In this document: positions 52,334-61,506 of the stretch, piece by piece
How positions within the stretch are numbered: the stretch's first letter is position 1
Layout of the letters: each line of letters begins with the position of its first letter
Assembly (NCBI GenBank): GCA_021770655.1
Contig: JAETQO010000009.1
Span: 62,001-126,000, forward strand
Direction: 5' to 3'
DNA: 64,000 nt
DNA from: Ruminococcus sp.
GTDB lineage: Bacteria > Bacillota > Clostridia > Oscillospirales > Ruminococcaceae
Translations under genes and position numbers: made by a program
The notes under the pieces: model-generated
The model's database searches: none
Seen by the model: the letters and a program-made list of their open reading frames with translations, nothing else
Told to the model about the DNA's origin: nothing

Positions 52334-53377
52334 CTATATAGAAATCTTCCCCGAATATACAATAAACATTATCGCCGCAGCAGCTCCCGCAAGTGAAAGC
52401 AATATGTCCGCACCGATTATCTTAAATTCTCCCCAGCCCTTGACCGCCAGATGTTCATGGAGAGTATACCCCTTCATCAGCAGTTTTTTTCTGAGTTTGA
52501 AAACCGCATACTGTAAAAATGCACACAAGCCGTCAACGACAAAAGCTATACCTGCAAGCACAAACAGAAGATACAGCCCCGACAGCAGTACCGCCGCGCT
52601 CAGAAGTCCTGCCAGAGCCAGCGAACCGGATTCGCCTAAATAAAGCTTTGCAGGATAACAGCCCCAGAATAAAAATCCCGAGCAGGCTCCCATAACGCAT
52701 ACAGCCAACAACTGAGCCGCCTCGCTTTCACTCGTAAAGGAAAGCCCGCTTGAAAGTCCTGCGGAGAATATCAGAGCCGTCACCGCACACAGACCGTCAA
52801 CACCCGTGTCGGTCTTTCCTCCTGCACAGTCGTGAACCTTTATCATGTTTATACCGAGAGTCATAAACAGCGGAAAAAGCGGATAAAAAAGCGTTCCGAA
52901 CTCTACCGTGCCTAAATGAAAAGGCATCAGCAAGTCCGTCCGCACCGTGCCGCAGAACCTCAGCGAAAGACAAAGCCCAAGACAAATGAGATACTCTATC
53001 CCGAACTTGTATGCAGGCTTCAAACCTATGCCGAGTTTTTTCTCCTTGACATGATCTTCGTGAAGTCCAAGACCGCAGAGCATTATGACCGCTCCAAGGG
53101 AAAACAGCACAGCTTTTCTTTCACCGCCGCCGTCAAAGCTAAGCTCCTCAGAAAAACTCATAGAGATCAGCCCCACAGATGCGCCGAGCAGTACGCAGAG
53201 CATTATCACAGCTCCGCCGAACTTAGGCTCCGAACCGTCCTTTGCAAATCTGTCTCCGATATAAAAATCAAATTTTCCTGTCTTTATCCTGCGGAAATAC
53301 GGAATGAAAACTCTGCCCAGCACAAAGCCTGCAACAGCCTCCGCCGCCAGTATCACCGCCTGAACGCTCCAGTTCAT
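52334..53377 (-). CDS. Divergent MraY-like phospho-MurNAc-pentapeptide transferase
   Basis: A 347-residue polytopic protein in the usual mraY position, with about ten membrane helices. MraY-like segments are SEPKFGGAVIML, DHVKEKKLGIGLKPAYK, KLYLGESGSLALAG and VKGWGEFKIIG. Several catalytic motifs differ: the NLTDG block reads KVHDCAGGKTDTGVDGL, the GDTGS block reads GESGS, and the HHHFE block reads HEHLA. MraY should make lipid I from UDP-MurNAc-pentapeptide. Either this is a divergent functional MraY or a paralogue, and the true enzyme could lie elsewhere. The ATG overlaps the murF stop (ATGA). Confidence 0.8.
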   Translation of the reverse strand: MNWSVQAVILAAEAVAGFVLGRVFIPYFRRIKTGKFDFYIGDRFAKDGSEPKFGGAVIMLCVLLGASVGLISMSFSEELSFDGGGERKAVLFSLGAVIMLCGLGLHEDHVKEKKLGIGLKPAYKFGIEYLICLGLCLSLRFCGTVRTDLLMPFHLGTVEFGTLFYPLFPLFMTLGINMIKVHDCAGGKTDTGVDGLCAVTALIFSAGLSSGLSFTSESEAAQLLAVCVMGACSGFLFWGCYPAKLYLGESGSLALAGLLSAAVLLSGLYLLFVLAGIAFVVDGLCAFLQYAVFKLRKKLLMKGYTLHEHLAVKGWGEFKIIGADILLSLAGAAAAIMFIVYSGKISI

Positions 53378-54741
53378 TTTTCTTTCCTCAGAGCGTCAAA
53401 CACTTCTTCAAGCTTCATTCCCCGACTGCCCTTGAACAACACGGCGTCGCCTTTTTCTATCACGCTTTCAAGCGCCTCAGCCAGCTTCTCTCTGCTGTCG
53501 AAATGCCTGCATTTTTCGGGAGGAAAGCCTTTTTTTACCGCGCCGTCGATATAGCACTCCGCATTTTCTCCGAAGCAGTAAAGCACATCAGCCTTGGACG
53601 CCGCCGCATATTCGCCGACAGTTTTGTGATAAGCTTTTGCATTTTTTCCAAGCTCCAGCATATCAGCCAGAACGCATATCCTCTTGCCCTCAGCTTTTGC
53701 CTGAGAAAGCACCGAAAGACTGGCTTTCATGGAATCGGGTGCGGCATTGTAACAGTCTACGATATATGTAACGCCGTCGATCACGCTGATATTCTGTCTT
53801 AATCCCTCCGGACGGAACTGTTCTATACCTCTAACAATATCCTCGGGAGCAATGTCCATGACAAGACCCACGCAGAACGCCGCCAGAGCGTTTTTTACAT
53901 TATGCTCTCCAAGGCAGTTTATTCTTGCCGGAATTTTTCCGCCCTTATAATTTATAGTAAAGCTTATGCCGTTATCCTCGGTTTTAATACCGCTTGCATA
54001 AACATCGCTGTCTTTTTTAGAAATAGAATAGTAATAAACCTTCCTGTCCGAATGTATCTGCACTCCTGCAAGAAGCTTGTCGTCTCTGCAAAGGATCAGC
54101 GGCGCACCGTAAGCCGCACCGTCCAGGATCTCCATTTTCGCTTTGAGGATATTCTCCTGCGAACCCAGATTTTCAATATGTGAAACGCCGATATTAGTTA
54201 TGACCGCCACGTCCGGCCGACAGCACATCGACATTCTGGAGATCTCGCCCTCATGGGACATTCCCATTTCAATGACCGCCGCCTCATAACTTTCGTCAAG
54301 CCCCAAAAGCGTAAGCGGCATACCTATCTCGTTGTTGTGGTTTCCCTGAGTTTTCAGCGTTTTGTATTTCTGCGCCACCACAAGCGCTATCATATCCTTA
54401 GTAGTGGTTTTTCCGACGCTTCCCGTCACTCCGACTACCTTGACGCTGAATTTCGACCTGTAATATCCCGCAGCGTCAAGCAGCGCCTTTGCGGTAGAAT
54501 CCACAATGATACATCTTGCGCCCGCCACAGGTCTTTCCGTCACGACTGCGACCGCGCCAAGCTCCATAGCCTTTACCGCAAAATCATGACCGTCAAAGTT
54601 CTCGCCCTTAAGGGCAATAAAAAGCGAGCCTTCCTTTATGGTTCTCGTATCGGTGGAAATATCGGAAACCGTGACGTCGGCAGGATATCCGTAACTTCCG
54701 TGAACCGCCGATATGATCTCCTGTAAGCTTAATTTATCCAT
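53374..54741 (-). CDS. murF: UDP-MurNAc-tripeptide:D-Ala-D-Ala ligase
   Basis: A 455-residue Mur ligase that adds D-Ala-D-Ala to the muramyl tripeptide. The P-loop VTGSVGKTTTKDMI is at about residue 110; TLKTQGNHNNEIGMPL, EMGMSHEGEISRM and VDCYNAAPDSMKASL are MurF-typical. All three Mur-ligase domains are present at the usual length. It follows murE by 64 bases. Confidence 0.95.
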   Translation of the reverse strand: MDKLSLQEIISAVHGSYGYPADVTVSDISTDTRTIKEGSLFIALKGENFDGHDFAVKAMELGAVAVVTERPVAGARCIIVDSTAKALLDAAGYYRSKFSVKVVGVTGSVGKTTTKDMIALVVAQKYKTLKTQGNHNNEIGMPLTLLGLDESYEAAVIEMGMSHEGEISRMSMCCRPDVAVITNIGVSHIENLGSQENILKAKMEILDGAAYGAPLILCRDDKLLAGVQIHSDRKVYYYSISKKDSDVYASGIKTEDNGISFTINYKGGKIPARINCLGEHNVKNALAAFCVGLVMDIAPEDIVRGIEQFRPEGLRQNISVIDGVTYIVDCYNAAPDSMKASLSVLSQAKAEGKRICVLADMLELGKNAKAYHKTVGEYAAASKADVLYCFGENAECYIDGAVKKGFPPEKCRHFDSREKLAEALESVIEKGDAVLFKGSRGMKLEEVFDALRKEK

Positions 54742-54805
54742 ACTGTCTTACAGCCGGCCGACAGATGCCGGCGGCGTTCTCCTTTCCCGTAATTTGTTAT
54801 CTGTA

Positions 54806-56254
54806 TTATCTTCCCTCGGACTCAAGCTCTTTGAGTGCGTCGGCAACGACCTCACGCTCGTCAAAGTGTATCTTCACGCCGCCGGCAAGTATCTGATAAT
54901 CCTCATGACCCTTTCCGGCAAGCACGATTATATCGTCCTTTTCGGCATGATGCACCGCCCAGTGGATAGCCTCACGTCTGTCGACTATCGTAATGTAAGG
55001 CGTGCTTTTTCCTTCAAGTCCCACAAGAACGTCGTCGATAATATCCTGCGGGTCTTCGTTTCTGGGATTATCCGAAGTGACGATAAGAAAATCCGCGTTA
55101 TCCGCCGCTGCCGCCGCCATAAGACTTCTCTTTGACGCGTCTCTGTTTCCGCCGCATCCGAAAAGGCACTTCACCTTTCCGCTTGCGCTGTTTCTTATCG
55201 CCGAAAGTACGTTTACAAGCGCGTCGGGAGTATGAGCGTAGTCGCATATCACAGTGAAATCCCTGCCCGTAGGCACGATCTCCGCTCTGCCCCTTACACC
55301 CTGCATAGCGCCCAGCGCTCTTATGGTCTTTTCAACGTTAAAGCCCAGCGTTTCACAGCAGGCAATGACCGCCAGCGAATTTGAAACGTTAAAAAGTCCG
55401 GGCATATTGAACAAAACATTATGCTTTGATCTGCCGTCGGAGAAAACATATTTCACTCCGCTTGCGGAAAGCAGTATATCCTCCGCCATAAAATCCGCCT
55501 TTGAACAGCAGGAATAGGTTTTGACAGGACACGAAATTTCCTTTATGTATCTTCTTCCGTACTCGTCGTCACAGTTTATGATCGCATTGTCGCATATAGT
55601 GAAGAGGATTTTCTTCGCCTGGTAATAATTCTCCATAGTTCCGTGAACGTCAAGGTGATCCTGCGTAAGGTTTGTGAACACACCCACCTTATAACGGCAG
55701 CCTGCCACTCTTTTCTGCTCAAGGCCCTGAGAAGAAACCTCCATTACAACATAATCGCACTTTTCGTCCGCCATTTTTCTGAAAAGCTCATAAAGGTCGT
55801 AAGGCTCAGGCGTGGTTCTCGCCGTAGGATAAACCTCTTCGCCTATCTCGTTCTGGCAGGTGCCGATAAGCCCCACCTTACAGCCGAACTCCGACAGCAC
55901 TTTCTTTATCACGGTAGTAATGGTCGTCTTTCCGTTTGTTCCCGTAACTCCGATAAGGGAAAGCTCTTTTTCGGGATGACCGAACCAAGCGGAACAAATA
56001 AGCGGAAAGACCTCTCTTGTATTCTCTACGATTATCTGCCTTTCAAGACCCAGATCTCTTTCGCATACCACTACCGCACAGCCCTTAGCCAGCATATCCT
56101 TTGCCGCGTCGTGACCGTCGAAGGTATTGCCCTTTATGCACACGAACATTGCGCCGGGCTTTAACGCCTTTCTGGTATCGCTGGTAACGTCGGTTATCTC
56201 CATATCGGGAAGGGAGGTCTCAGCCAGCCCCTTTATTATTTCATAAAGTTTCAT
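54806..56254 (-). CDS. murE: UDP-MurNAc-dipeptide ligase MurE
   Basis: A 482-residue Mur ligase adding the third amino acid (DAP or Lys). The P-loop GVTGTNGKTTITTVI and the motifs TTPEPYDLYELF, TQDHLDVHGTMENY, VICDYAHTPDALVN and SDNPRNEDPQDI are visible. The DNPR motif is typical of the meso-diaminopimelate-adding type, so DAP is the likely substrate (family knowledge). It follows the PBP gene by 19 bases. Confidence 0.95.
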   Translation of the reverse strand: MKLYEIIKGLAETSLPDMEITDVTSDTRKALKPGAMFVCIKGNTFDGHDAAKDMLAKGCAVVVCERDLGLERQIIVENTREVFPLICSAWFGHPEKELSLIGVTGTNGKTTITTVIKKVLSEFGCKVGLIGTCQNEIGEEVYPTARTTPEPYDLYELFRKMADEKCDYVVMEVSSQGLEQKRVAGCRYKVGVFTNLTQDHLDVHGTMENYYQAKKILFTICDNAIINCDDEYGRRYIKEISCPVKTYSCCSKADFMAEDILLSASGVKYVFSDGRSKHNVLFNMPGLFNVSNSLAVIACCETLGFNVEKTIRALGAMQGVRGRAEIVPTGRDFTVICDYAHTPDALVNVLSAIRNSASGKVKCLFGCGGNRDASKRSLMAAAAADNADFLIVTSDNPRNEDPQDIIDDVLVGLEGKSTPYITIVDRREAIHWAVHHAEKDDIIVLAGKGHEDYQILAGGVKIHFDEREVVADALKELESEGR

Positions 56255-56273
56255 AATTTACCATTCCTTTATA

Positions 56274-58607
56274 TCATTGTGAACCTACGCTTACCGTTGC
56301 AAAGGTTACCGACACAGCCGTTCCCATAGGAACGCTCTGTCCGGCGCCGTAGCTCTGGTCGTCCTGCGCTACAGCGCCCTCTTCCTCATAGCCCGAGCCT
56401 TCCGCAGTAAGATTAAGTCCGTATGCCTCAAGAGTCGATTTGGCCTGATCCTTTGTAAGACCCTGCAAATTCGGAACAGTGACCGTCTCGGTTTTATAGG
56501 AATCGTCCGTATAAAGTACCACCGAGCCGCCGTGTTCTATCTTGACTGCCGAGGGTATCTGCTTTACAACAGTGTCGCCCTCACCCTTGATCTTAACGGT
56601 AAGTCCGAGTCCTTCCAGCGTTTTCTGAGCCTCCGAAACGGAATAATACTCAACGCTCGGAACGCTTACCTGAAGATCCTCCAGTTCATCTTCGTTGTAT
56701 TCCGGGAAGAATCCCATATAAGGCAGTACGTCCGTCAAAACGTTCACGCATATCGGCGCCGCCACCTGGCTTCCGTAGAACTTTTCGCCTGTAGGGTGAT
56801 CCACCATAACAAGCATGATTATCTCCGGATCGTCCGCCGGAGCGAAAGCGCAGTAAGAAGAAACATAGGTCTGTCCAGTAATATCCTCGTCCATTTTCTG
56901 CGAAGTACCTGATTTTCCGCCTATCCTGTAACCCTTGATATAGCAGTTTGAACCCGGCTGGCCCGCAACAACGCCTTCGAGTATCTCTCTCATCTCTGCC
57001 GAAGTATCCTCGGAAATGACCTGGCGTCTTACTACCGTATCCATGCTCTTAACAACGTTTCCGTTAGAGTCGGTAATGCTGTCAACGACCTGCGGAGTAA
57101 CAAGGTATCCGCCGTTGATCGCCGCAGAGTAAGCCGTTATCATCTGTATCGGCGTTACCTTATTGGTCTGTCCGAAAGCCGAGGACGCAAGCTCAACGTA
57201 GCCCATATTGTTCAGTGGCATACTGATAGAATTGGATTCGCCCGGCAGGTCTATGCCCGTAAGCTCGTTGAAGCCGAAAGCGTCATAATACTGGCAGAAT
57301 TTATCCGAGCCGAGTTTAAGACCTATCTGGATAAACACAGGGTTGCAGGAGTTGAGCATCGCCTGCGACAGATTCTGCTGTCCGTGATCGTTCGTTGACC
57401 AGCAGTGGAAGGGGGTATCCTCCACCTGAATGACCGTTCCGCATCCGAAAGTATCGTTAAGGGAGATAACTTTTTCCTCCAGTGCCGACGCTCCCGTTAT
57501 TACCTTGAATACCGAACCGGGGTTGTATATCTCTGAAACAGCCTTGTTTTTCCACTGGAGCGACCATGCCGCCAGTTGTTTTTCCGAATACTCTTCCGAG
57601 TCCTCGTCCATGCCCGCAAGCTCGTCGGCAAGCTTTTCATCAGTGATGACCGCCGGCTCGTTGGGATCATAAGGATCCGAGGTCGCCATAGCGTATATCT
57701 GTCCCGTTTTCGGATTCATGATTATACCGCAGGCTCTGTCTGTCGGCTTATGCTCCTCCACAGCCTTGGCAAGTTCCCTTTCCAGAATATACTGGATATT
57801 TGAATCTATATTAAGATTAAGATTGTCGCCGTTCTGAGCGTCATAGCTCTGCTTGTATCTGTAAGGTATCTCCGTGCCGTCGCTGGCTTTAGCCGTAATG
57901 ATACGTCCGTCTATGCCCGAAAGATAATCGTCATAATAAGCCTCAAGCCCGTAAATTCCGTTGCCCTCATAGTCCGTATGTCCGAGCACAGTAGACGCCA
58001 GAGTATTCTGCGGATAGATTCTTCTTGTGGTAGGGTCGCACCTTACACCGTCTATACCAAGCTCCGTAAGCTTATCCTCTATCTTGTCGGAAAGGGTCTT
58101 TTCGACCTCTTTTTTCAGCACGATGTACTGAGTGGTCGTATCCGTAAGCTTTGTTCTTACCGTATTGGTGTCAAGTTCAAGATTAAGAGAAAGAAATTCC
58201 ACAAGCTCGTCAAGACACTCACTGCCCGTCACAGCGCCGTCAAGCTTTTCCTGATAACCCGCTCTTTTGTCCGCGTCCGTTTCCTCCTTGATAAGCGTTT
58301 TAAGCTCGCTTATCCTTTGGTCCTTTGCCTCAAGCTGTCCATCCAGCATAAGAGGATCGGCATACACAGTATAGACCGTAGCGCTCTGAGAAAGCACCGT
58401 TCCGTTACAGTCGTATATAGTTCCTCTAGACGCAGAGACCGCCGTACTTTTAAGCTGCTGAGCGTTGGCAAGGGACTGCCACTTCTTGCTGTCCTTTACC
58501 GAAACGTTAAATATCGTCGCTACTGTATATATCAGCGCCGCAAGCACAGGAAGACCCAGCCAGATATTCAGTCTTCTTTTCATTCTTGTACTCGGTCTGT
58601 CCGTCAT
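56274..58607 (-). CDS. Class B penicillin-binding protein with two PASTA domains (PBP2/SpoVD-like)
   Basis: A 777-residue transpeptidase. An N-terminal helix (about 9-30) is followed by a dimerisation domain, the transpeptidase domain with SxxK in NPGSVFKVITGA, SxN in LNSCNPVF and KSG in GGKSGTSQ, and two C-terminal PASTA domains (about 645-710 and 715-777), which bind peptidoglycan. It would be the septal partner of FtsW, or a SpoVD-like spore PBP. The ATG at 58607 is six bases after AAGGGAG, so the frame's start at 58625 is not used. Confidence 0.93.
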   Translation of the reverse strand: MTDRPSTRMKRRLNIWLGLPVLAALIYTVATIFNVSVKDSKKWQSLANAQQLKSTAVSASRGTIYDCNGTVLSQSATVYTVYADPLMLDGQLEAKDQRISELKTLIKEETDADKRAGYQEKLDGAVTGSECLDELVEFLSLNLELDTNTVRTKLTDTTTQYIVLKKEVEKTLSDKIEDKLTELGIDGVRCDPTTRRIYPQNTLASTVLGHTDYEGNGIYGLEAYYDDYLSGIDGRIITAKASDGTEIPYRYKQSYDAQNGDNLNLNIDSNIQYILERELAKAVEEHKPTDRACGIIMNPKTGQIYAMATSDPYDPNEPAVITDEKLADELAGMDEDSEEYSEKQLAAWSLQWKNKAVSEIYNPGSVFKVITGASALEEKVISLNDTFGCGTVIQVEDTPFHCWSTNDHGQQNLSQAMLNSCNPVFIQIGLKLGSDKFCQYYDAFGFNELTGIDLPGESNSISMPLNNMGYVELASSAFGQTNKVTPIQMITAYSAAINGGYLVTPQVVDSITDSNGNVVKSMDTVVRRQVISEDTSAEMREILEGVVAGQPGSNCYIKGYRIGGKSGTSQKMDEDITGQTYVSSYCAFAPADDPEIIMLVMVDHPTGEKFYGSQVAAPICVNVLTDVLPYMGFFPEYNEDELEDLQVSVPSVEYYSVSEAQKTLEGLGLTVKIKGEGDTVVKQIPSAVKIEHGGSVVLYTDDSYKTETVTVPNLQGLTKDQAKSTLEAYGLNLTAEGSGYEEEGAVAQDDQSYGAGQSVPMGTAVSVTFATVSVGSQ

Positions 58608-58772
58608 AAAATTCTCCCTTCCCATAGCCGAATCAGCCGCTTTAACCAGTCTTTATTTGTAATAATATTGCAAAAAGCGGAAGATTTCTTGTTTTTACAC
58701 ATATAAATCAATAGAACAAGAAAGCTAAGCACAAATAAATGTCCCTAACTTTCCCCTAAAATATCTTATTCA

Positions 58773-59249
58773 CTACGCGCCGATATATTCCAGCACAGAG
58801 TTGAACCAGTGCTTTATCTTAACGAACACGTTGCTTTCCTCCGTTTTGACCACCTTAGCCACGGGATCGGAATCAACGGTAACATACTCTATCTGAGATT
58901 TATCCAGCTTTTTAAGACCCAGCTTTTCCTCCGCATACTCCTCGACTTTTGAAGTATTGGTTTTCTGCGCCAGCTCCGACTGTAAACTGATGTTCTCGCC
59001 CTGGAGCTGTTCAAGCTCCTCCAACTGCCTTGTCTGCTCCGAACACAGGCTTGATATCTCCACTCTGCCGAAGATCATGGTTCCGAACAGCGCAAGCGCA
59101 AGCAGACAAACCGCCAGAACTCTTACCACCGAGTTTTTCTTCGCCTTTGCCGCCGGATTTCTCTTATATTTTATCTCCCTTTCCGCCTGCGCCTCTTCGG
59201 CGTTGTCGTAAGGGCTGTAATCAAACGCTAAATTATGAACCTTTGCCAT
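58773..59249 (-). CDS. FtsL-like division protein
   Basis: A 158-residue protein with a charged cytoplasmic tail, one membrane helix (about 42-62, VVRVLAVCLLALALFGTMIF), and an outward coiled coil (SEQTRQLEELEQLQGENISL, QSELAQKTNTSKVEEYAEEK) ending GLKKLDKSQIEYV. This is the FtsL/DivIC layout, and the position between rsmH and the PBP gene is that of ftsL. The tail past residue 125 is an extra segment. Sequence similarity in this family is low, so position is the main support. Confidence 0.8.
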   Translation of the reverse strand: MAKVHNLAFDYSPYDNAEEAQAEREIKYKRNPAAKAKKNSVVRVLAVCLLALALFGTMIFGRVEISSLCSEQTRQLEELEQLQGENISLQSELAQKTNTSKVEEYAEEKLGLKKLDKSQIEYVTVDSDPVAKVVKTEESNVFVKIKHWFNSVLEYIGA

Positions 59250-59309
59250 ATGGGGTCACCTCTCACACATCTATGGGAAAATCCCTTTTTACACAATCAA
59301 AAATCTTTA

Positions 59310-60245
59310 TCAGTCTTTTATCTTTTCAATAATTCTGAGCTTTGCACTGCGGCTCCTGTTGTTGACCGCCAGCTCTTCCTCCCCTGCCTCGATAGGCTTT
59401 CTGTTGACGAGCTTTCCTCTGGGAGTTCTTCCGCATATGCACTGAGGAAAATCCGGCGGACATATACAGCCCCTGCAGAAACTCTGAAATCTCTGCTTGA
59501 CAAGCCTGTCCTCCAGCGAATGGAAGGTAATGATACACAGCCTTCCTCCCACATTAAGTGAATCGAACGCCTTGTCAAGAGCGATATTAAGATGCTCCAG
59601 CTCCTTATTGACCTCAATCCTTATTGCCTGAAAGGTCTTTTTGCAGGGGTTCTTCTCCCGTCTCGCTTTCTGAGGAACTGCGCTTTTTATTATCTCCGCA
59701 AGCCCCATAGTCGTCTCAATGGGTTTCTGCTCTCTGTATTTCACTATCTTCGACGCAATACTTCTCGCAAACTTTTCCTCGCCGTATTCAAAAATTATCC
59801 TCGACAGGCTTTGATAATCATATCCGTTCACAACGTCCTTTGCGGACAAGCCCTCGCCGGACATTCTCATATCGAGAGGCGCGTCCGAATGATAGGAAAA
59901 CCCTCTCTCGGCGTTGTCAAGCTGATAGGAAGAAACCCCAAGATCCATCAGAATTCCGTCCGCTCCGTCAATACCGAGTCCGGAAAGTATCTCGTCTATC
60001 TCGGAATAATTCCCTTTTATCACCTGAGCAGGATAACCCGCCAGCCTTTCCCGGGCGGTTTTCACAGCCTCAGGATCTCTGTCTATAGCCACAAGCCTGC
60101 CGCCCTTTTCAGCGTCCAGCCTTTTAGCGATCTCTCTCGAATGCCCCGCTCCTCCTGCCGTACCGTCGCAGTATATCCCGTCGGGACGTATATCAAGCCC
60201 CTCAAGACACTCGTTAAGCAGTACGGGAACGTGGTTAAATTCCAT
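59310..60245 (-). CDS. rsmH: 16S rRNA (cytosine-1402-N4)-methyltransferase
   Basis: A 311-residue SAM-dependent methyltransferase (MraW). It begins FNHVPVLLNECLEGL, with the SAM site in YCDGTAGGAGHSREIA and DRDPEAVKTA, then GILMDLGVSSYQLDNAERGF, KTFQAIRIEVNKELE and the C-terminal FHSLEDRLVKQRF. The start overlaps the mraZ stop codon (TAATG), a usual arrangement. Confidence 0.96.
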   Translation of the reverse strand: MEFNHVPVLLNECLEGLDIRPDGIYCDGTAGGAGHSREIAKRLDAEKGGRLVAIDRDPEAVKTARERLAGYPAQVIKGNYSEIDEILSGLGIDGADGILMDLGVSSYQLDNAERGFSYHSDAPLDMRMSGEGLSAKDVVNGYDYQSLSRIIFEYGEEKFARSIASKIVKYREQKPIETTMGLAEIIKSAVPQKARREKNPCKKTFQAIRIEVNKELEHLNIALDKAFDSLNVGGRLCIITFHSLEDRLVKQRFQSFCRGCICPPDFPQCICGRTPRGKLVNRKPIEAGEEELAVNNRSRSAKLRIIEKIKD

Positions 60246-60676
60246 TAAAAATCAAGTCCCTCCAGAGCCTCCATAAGCTCGTTATCGTCAACGCCGCTGT
60301 TAAAGTCGTCCCAGCGTTTTTTATCCCATATCTCGCACCTGTCGGAAACGCCCGCAACAACGATCTCCTTTTCAAGGCCGGCGACCTCTCTCAGCGACTG
60401 AGGAACAAGTATTCTTCCCTGCTTGTCCGGCTCGACCTCGCAGGCCCACGCCATAAAACTCCTCTGGAGCGCTCTGGCTTTCGCCATAGGCAGACTTCTT
60501 ATCTTATCCGCTTTCTTTTCAAAATCCTCCATAGAATAAACAAAAAGACAGCCGTCGATACCCTTTGTAATGATGAACCGCTCGCCGATTATTTCACGAA
60601 GCTTTGTAGGAAAAGTCATTCTGCCCTTAACGTCCATCGTCTGGTTATATGTACCTTTAAGCATACAAGTCAGCAA
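60245..60676 (-). CDS. mraZ: Transcriptional repressor MraZ
   Basis: A 143-residue DNA-binding protein of the AbrB-like swapped-hairpin fold with two repeats: GTYNQTMDVKGRMTFPTKLR, and then CEVEPDKQGRILVPQSLRE. It represses the division operon by binding repeats near the promoter. The start is taken as the TTG at 60676, six bases after GGAGGTGA; the ATG at 60664 would be 18 bases away. The four spaced AGTG repeats at 60725-60759 upstream are its likely operator. Confidence 0.9.
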   Translation of the reverse strand: MLTCMLKGTYNQTMDVKGRMTFPTKLREIIGERFIITKGIDGCLFVYSMEDFEKKADKIRSLPMAKARALQRSFMAWACEVEPDKQGRILVPQSLREVAGLEKEIVVAGVSDRCEIWDKKRWDDFNSGVDDNELMEALEGLDF

Positions 60677-60724
60677 GCCGCTCACCTCCGTGATAAGAAT
60701 TTGGGATCTGATATGCAAATTGCG

Positions 60725-60759
60725 GCACTGTTCACCACTTTTTTGCACTTTTAACCACT
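60725..60759 (-). promoter_or_regulatory. MraZ operator: four AGTG repeats at 10-bp spacing
   Basis: On the minus strand the unit AGTG[G/C] occurs four times at exactly 10-bp intervals (60755-60759, 60745-60749, 60735-60739, 60725-60729). They lie between the -10 hexamer and the mraZ start, where bound repressor would block transcription. Confidence 0.8.
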
Positions 60760-60767
60760 GTACATTA

Positions 60768-60796
60768 ATTATACACTATAACGCAGAAAAATGCAA
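60768..60796 (-). promoter_or_regulatory. Promoter of the division/cell-wall cluster
   Basis: TTGCAT (60791-60796) and a perfect TATAAT (60768-60773) on the minus strand are 17 bases apart; the AGTG repeats begin about eight bases downstream. Confidence 0.85.
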
Positions 60797-61431
60797 CAGT
60801 AATTTTTCCCAAAATCGAAATCAGCAAGGGATTTTTCTTGGACACTTCATAAAATCCGCAGTGTTTTTATGGGAATTTTGTAACCTTCGCAGCTCTATTT
60901 GTCACAAATCTGTAACTTGTAAACTTTTTGTTAACTATGCATCATACAATATGTTGATTAAAAATGCGAAAAACTTCCTGTATGATGAGAGTGCTCTCAA
61001 AGGAAATTTTCAGCGTTTTTTTGTATGATTTGTTCTGATATTTTTATTTTACCACAATATATAGTATACGTCAATAGGTTTTCGCAAAAAAGGCAGTATT
61101 TTTTCAATCTTGTTTTTCCTTATCTCCCGATTAAAGTCAAAGAGGAAACAATGGGGTCGAAAAATGGTTAAAAATCGGTAACAGAGATTTTTGTAACATC
61201 ATTTAATTATTACGCGCTGAAAATTATAAAAATTTTTTTGCCGCACGAAATAATTATCCCCAACAGTTAAAACTCGCCCTAAAAGCCTGCTTTTTACCTT
61301 AAAAATCAAAAAAATGATAGTAAATTTGCACAAAAGCACAAAATCCTGCGGATTTTTTATCAATGCAAAGTCTTTCCATACAATATACGGTAGGCAAAAG
61401 CCTTATAAGCCGTAAAATATAAAATAAGGCG
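60797..61431. other. Long AT-rich intergenic region, no gene seen
   Basis: About 640 bases between the division promoter and the flavodiiron terminator. Apart from short A/T tracts and a GAGAGTGCTCTC palindrome near 60985, I see no gene, RNA or consensus DnaA box. Confidence 0.5.
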
Positions 61432-61475
61432 CAAAAAACCGCCTGCGGCAAAATCGCAGACGGTAAATTATCCAT
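61432..61475 (-). terminator. Terminator of the flavodiiron gene
   Basis: ACCGTCTGCG and CGCAGGCGGT pair around ATTTTGC with one wobble, followed by TTTTTTG on the minus strand. Confidence 0.85.
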
Positions 61476-61477
61476 AA

Positions 61478-61495
61478 TATTTAATCAGTGCTTCC
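61478..61495. repeat. Half copy of the 81-bp palindromic element
   Basis: TTTAATCAGTGCTTCCTTA matches the right end of the 81-bp element (TTTAATCAGTGCTTCTTTA at 28590). No left half is seen. Confidence 0.5.
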
Positions 61496-61506
61496 TTAAT
61501 TGAAAG

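Noticed and set aside
52334..53377. Calling this gene WecA/TagO-like instead of MraY-like
   Set aside because: Motifs are ambiguous, but the position between murF and ftsW, the length and the C-terminal KGWGE block favour MraY. The doubt is recorded as a finding.
60900..61430. Replication origin
   Set aside because: The region is AT-rich, but I see no cluster of TTATCCACA-like boxes and no dnaA or dnaN nearby.
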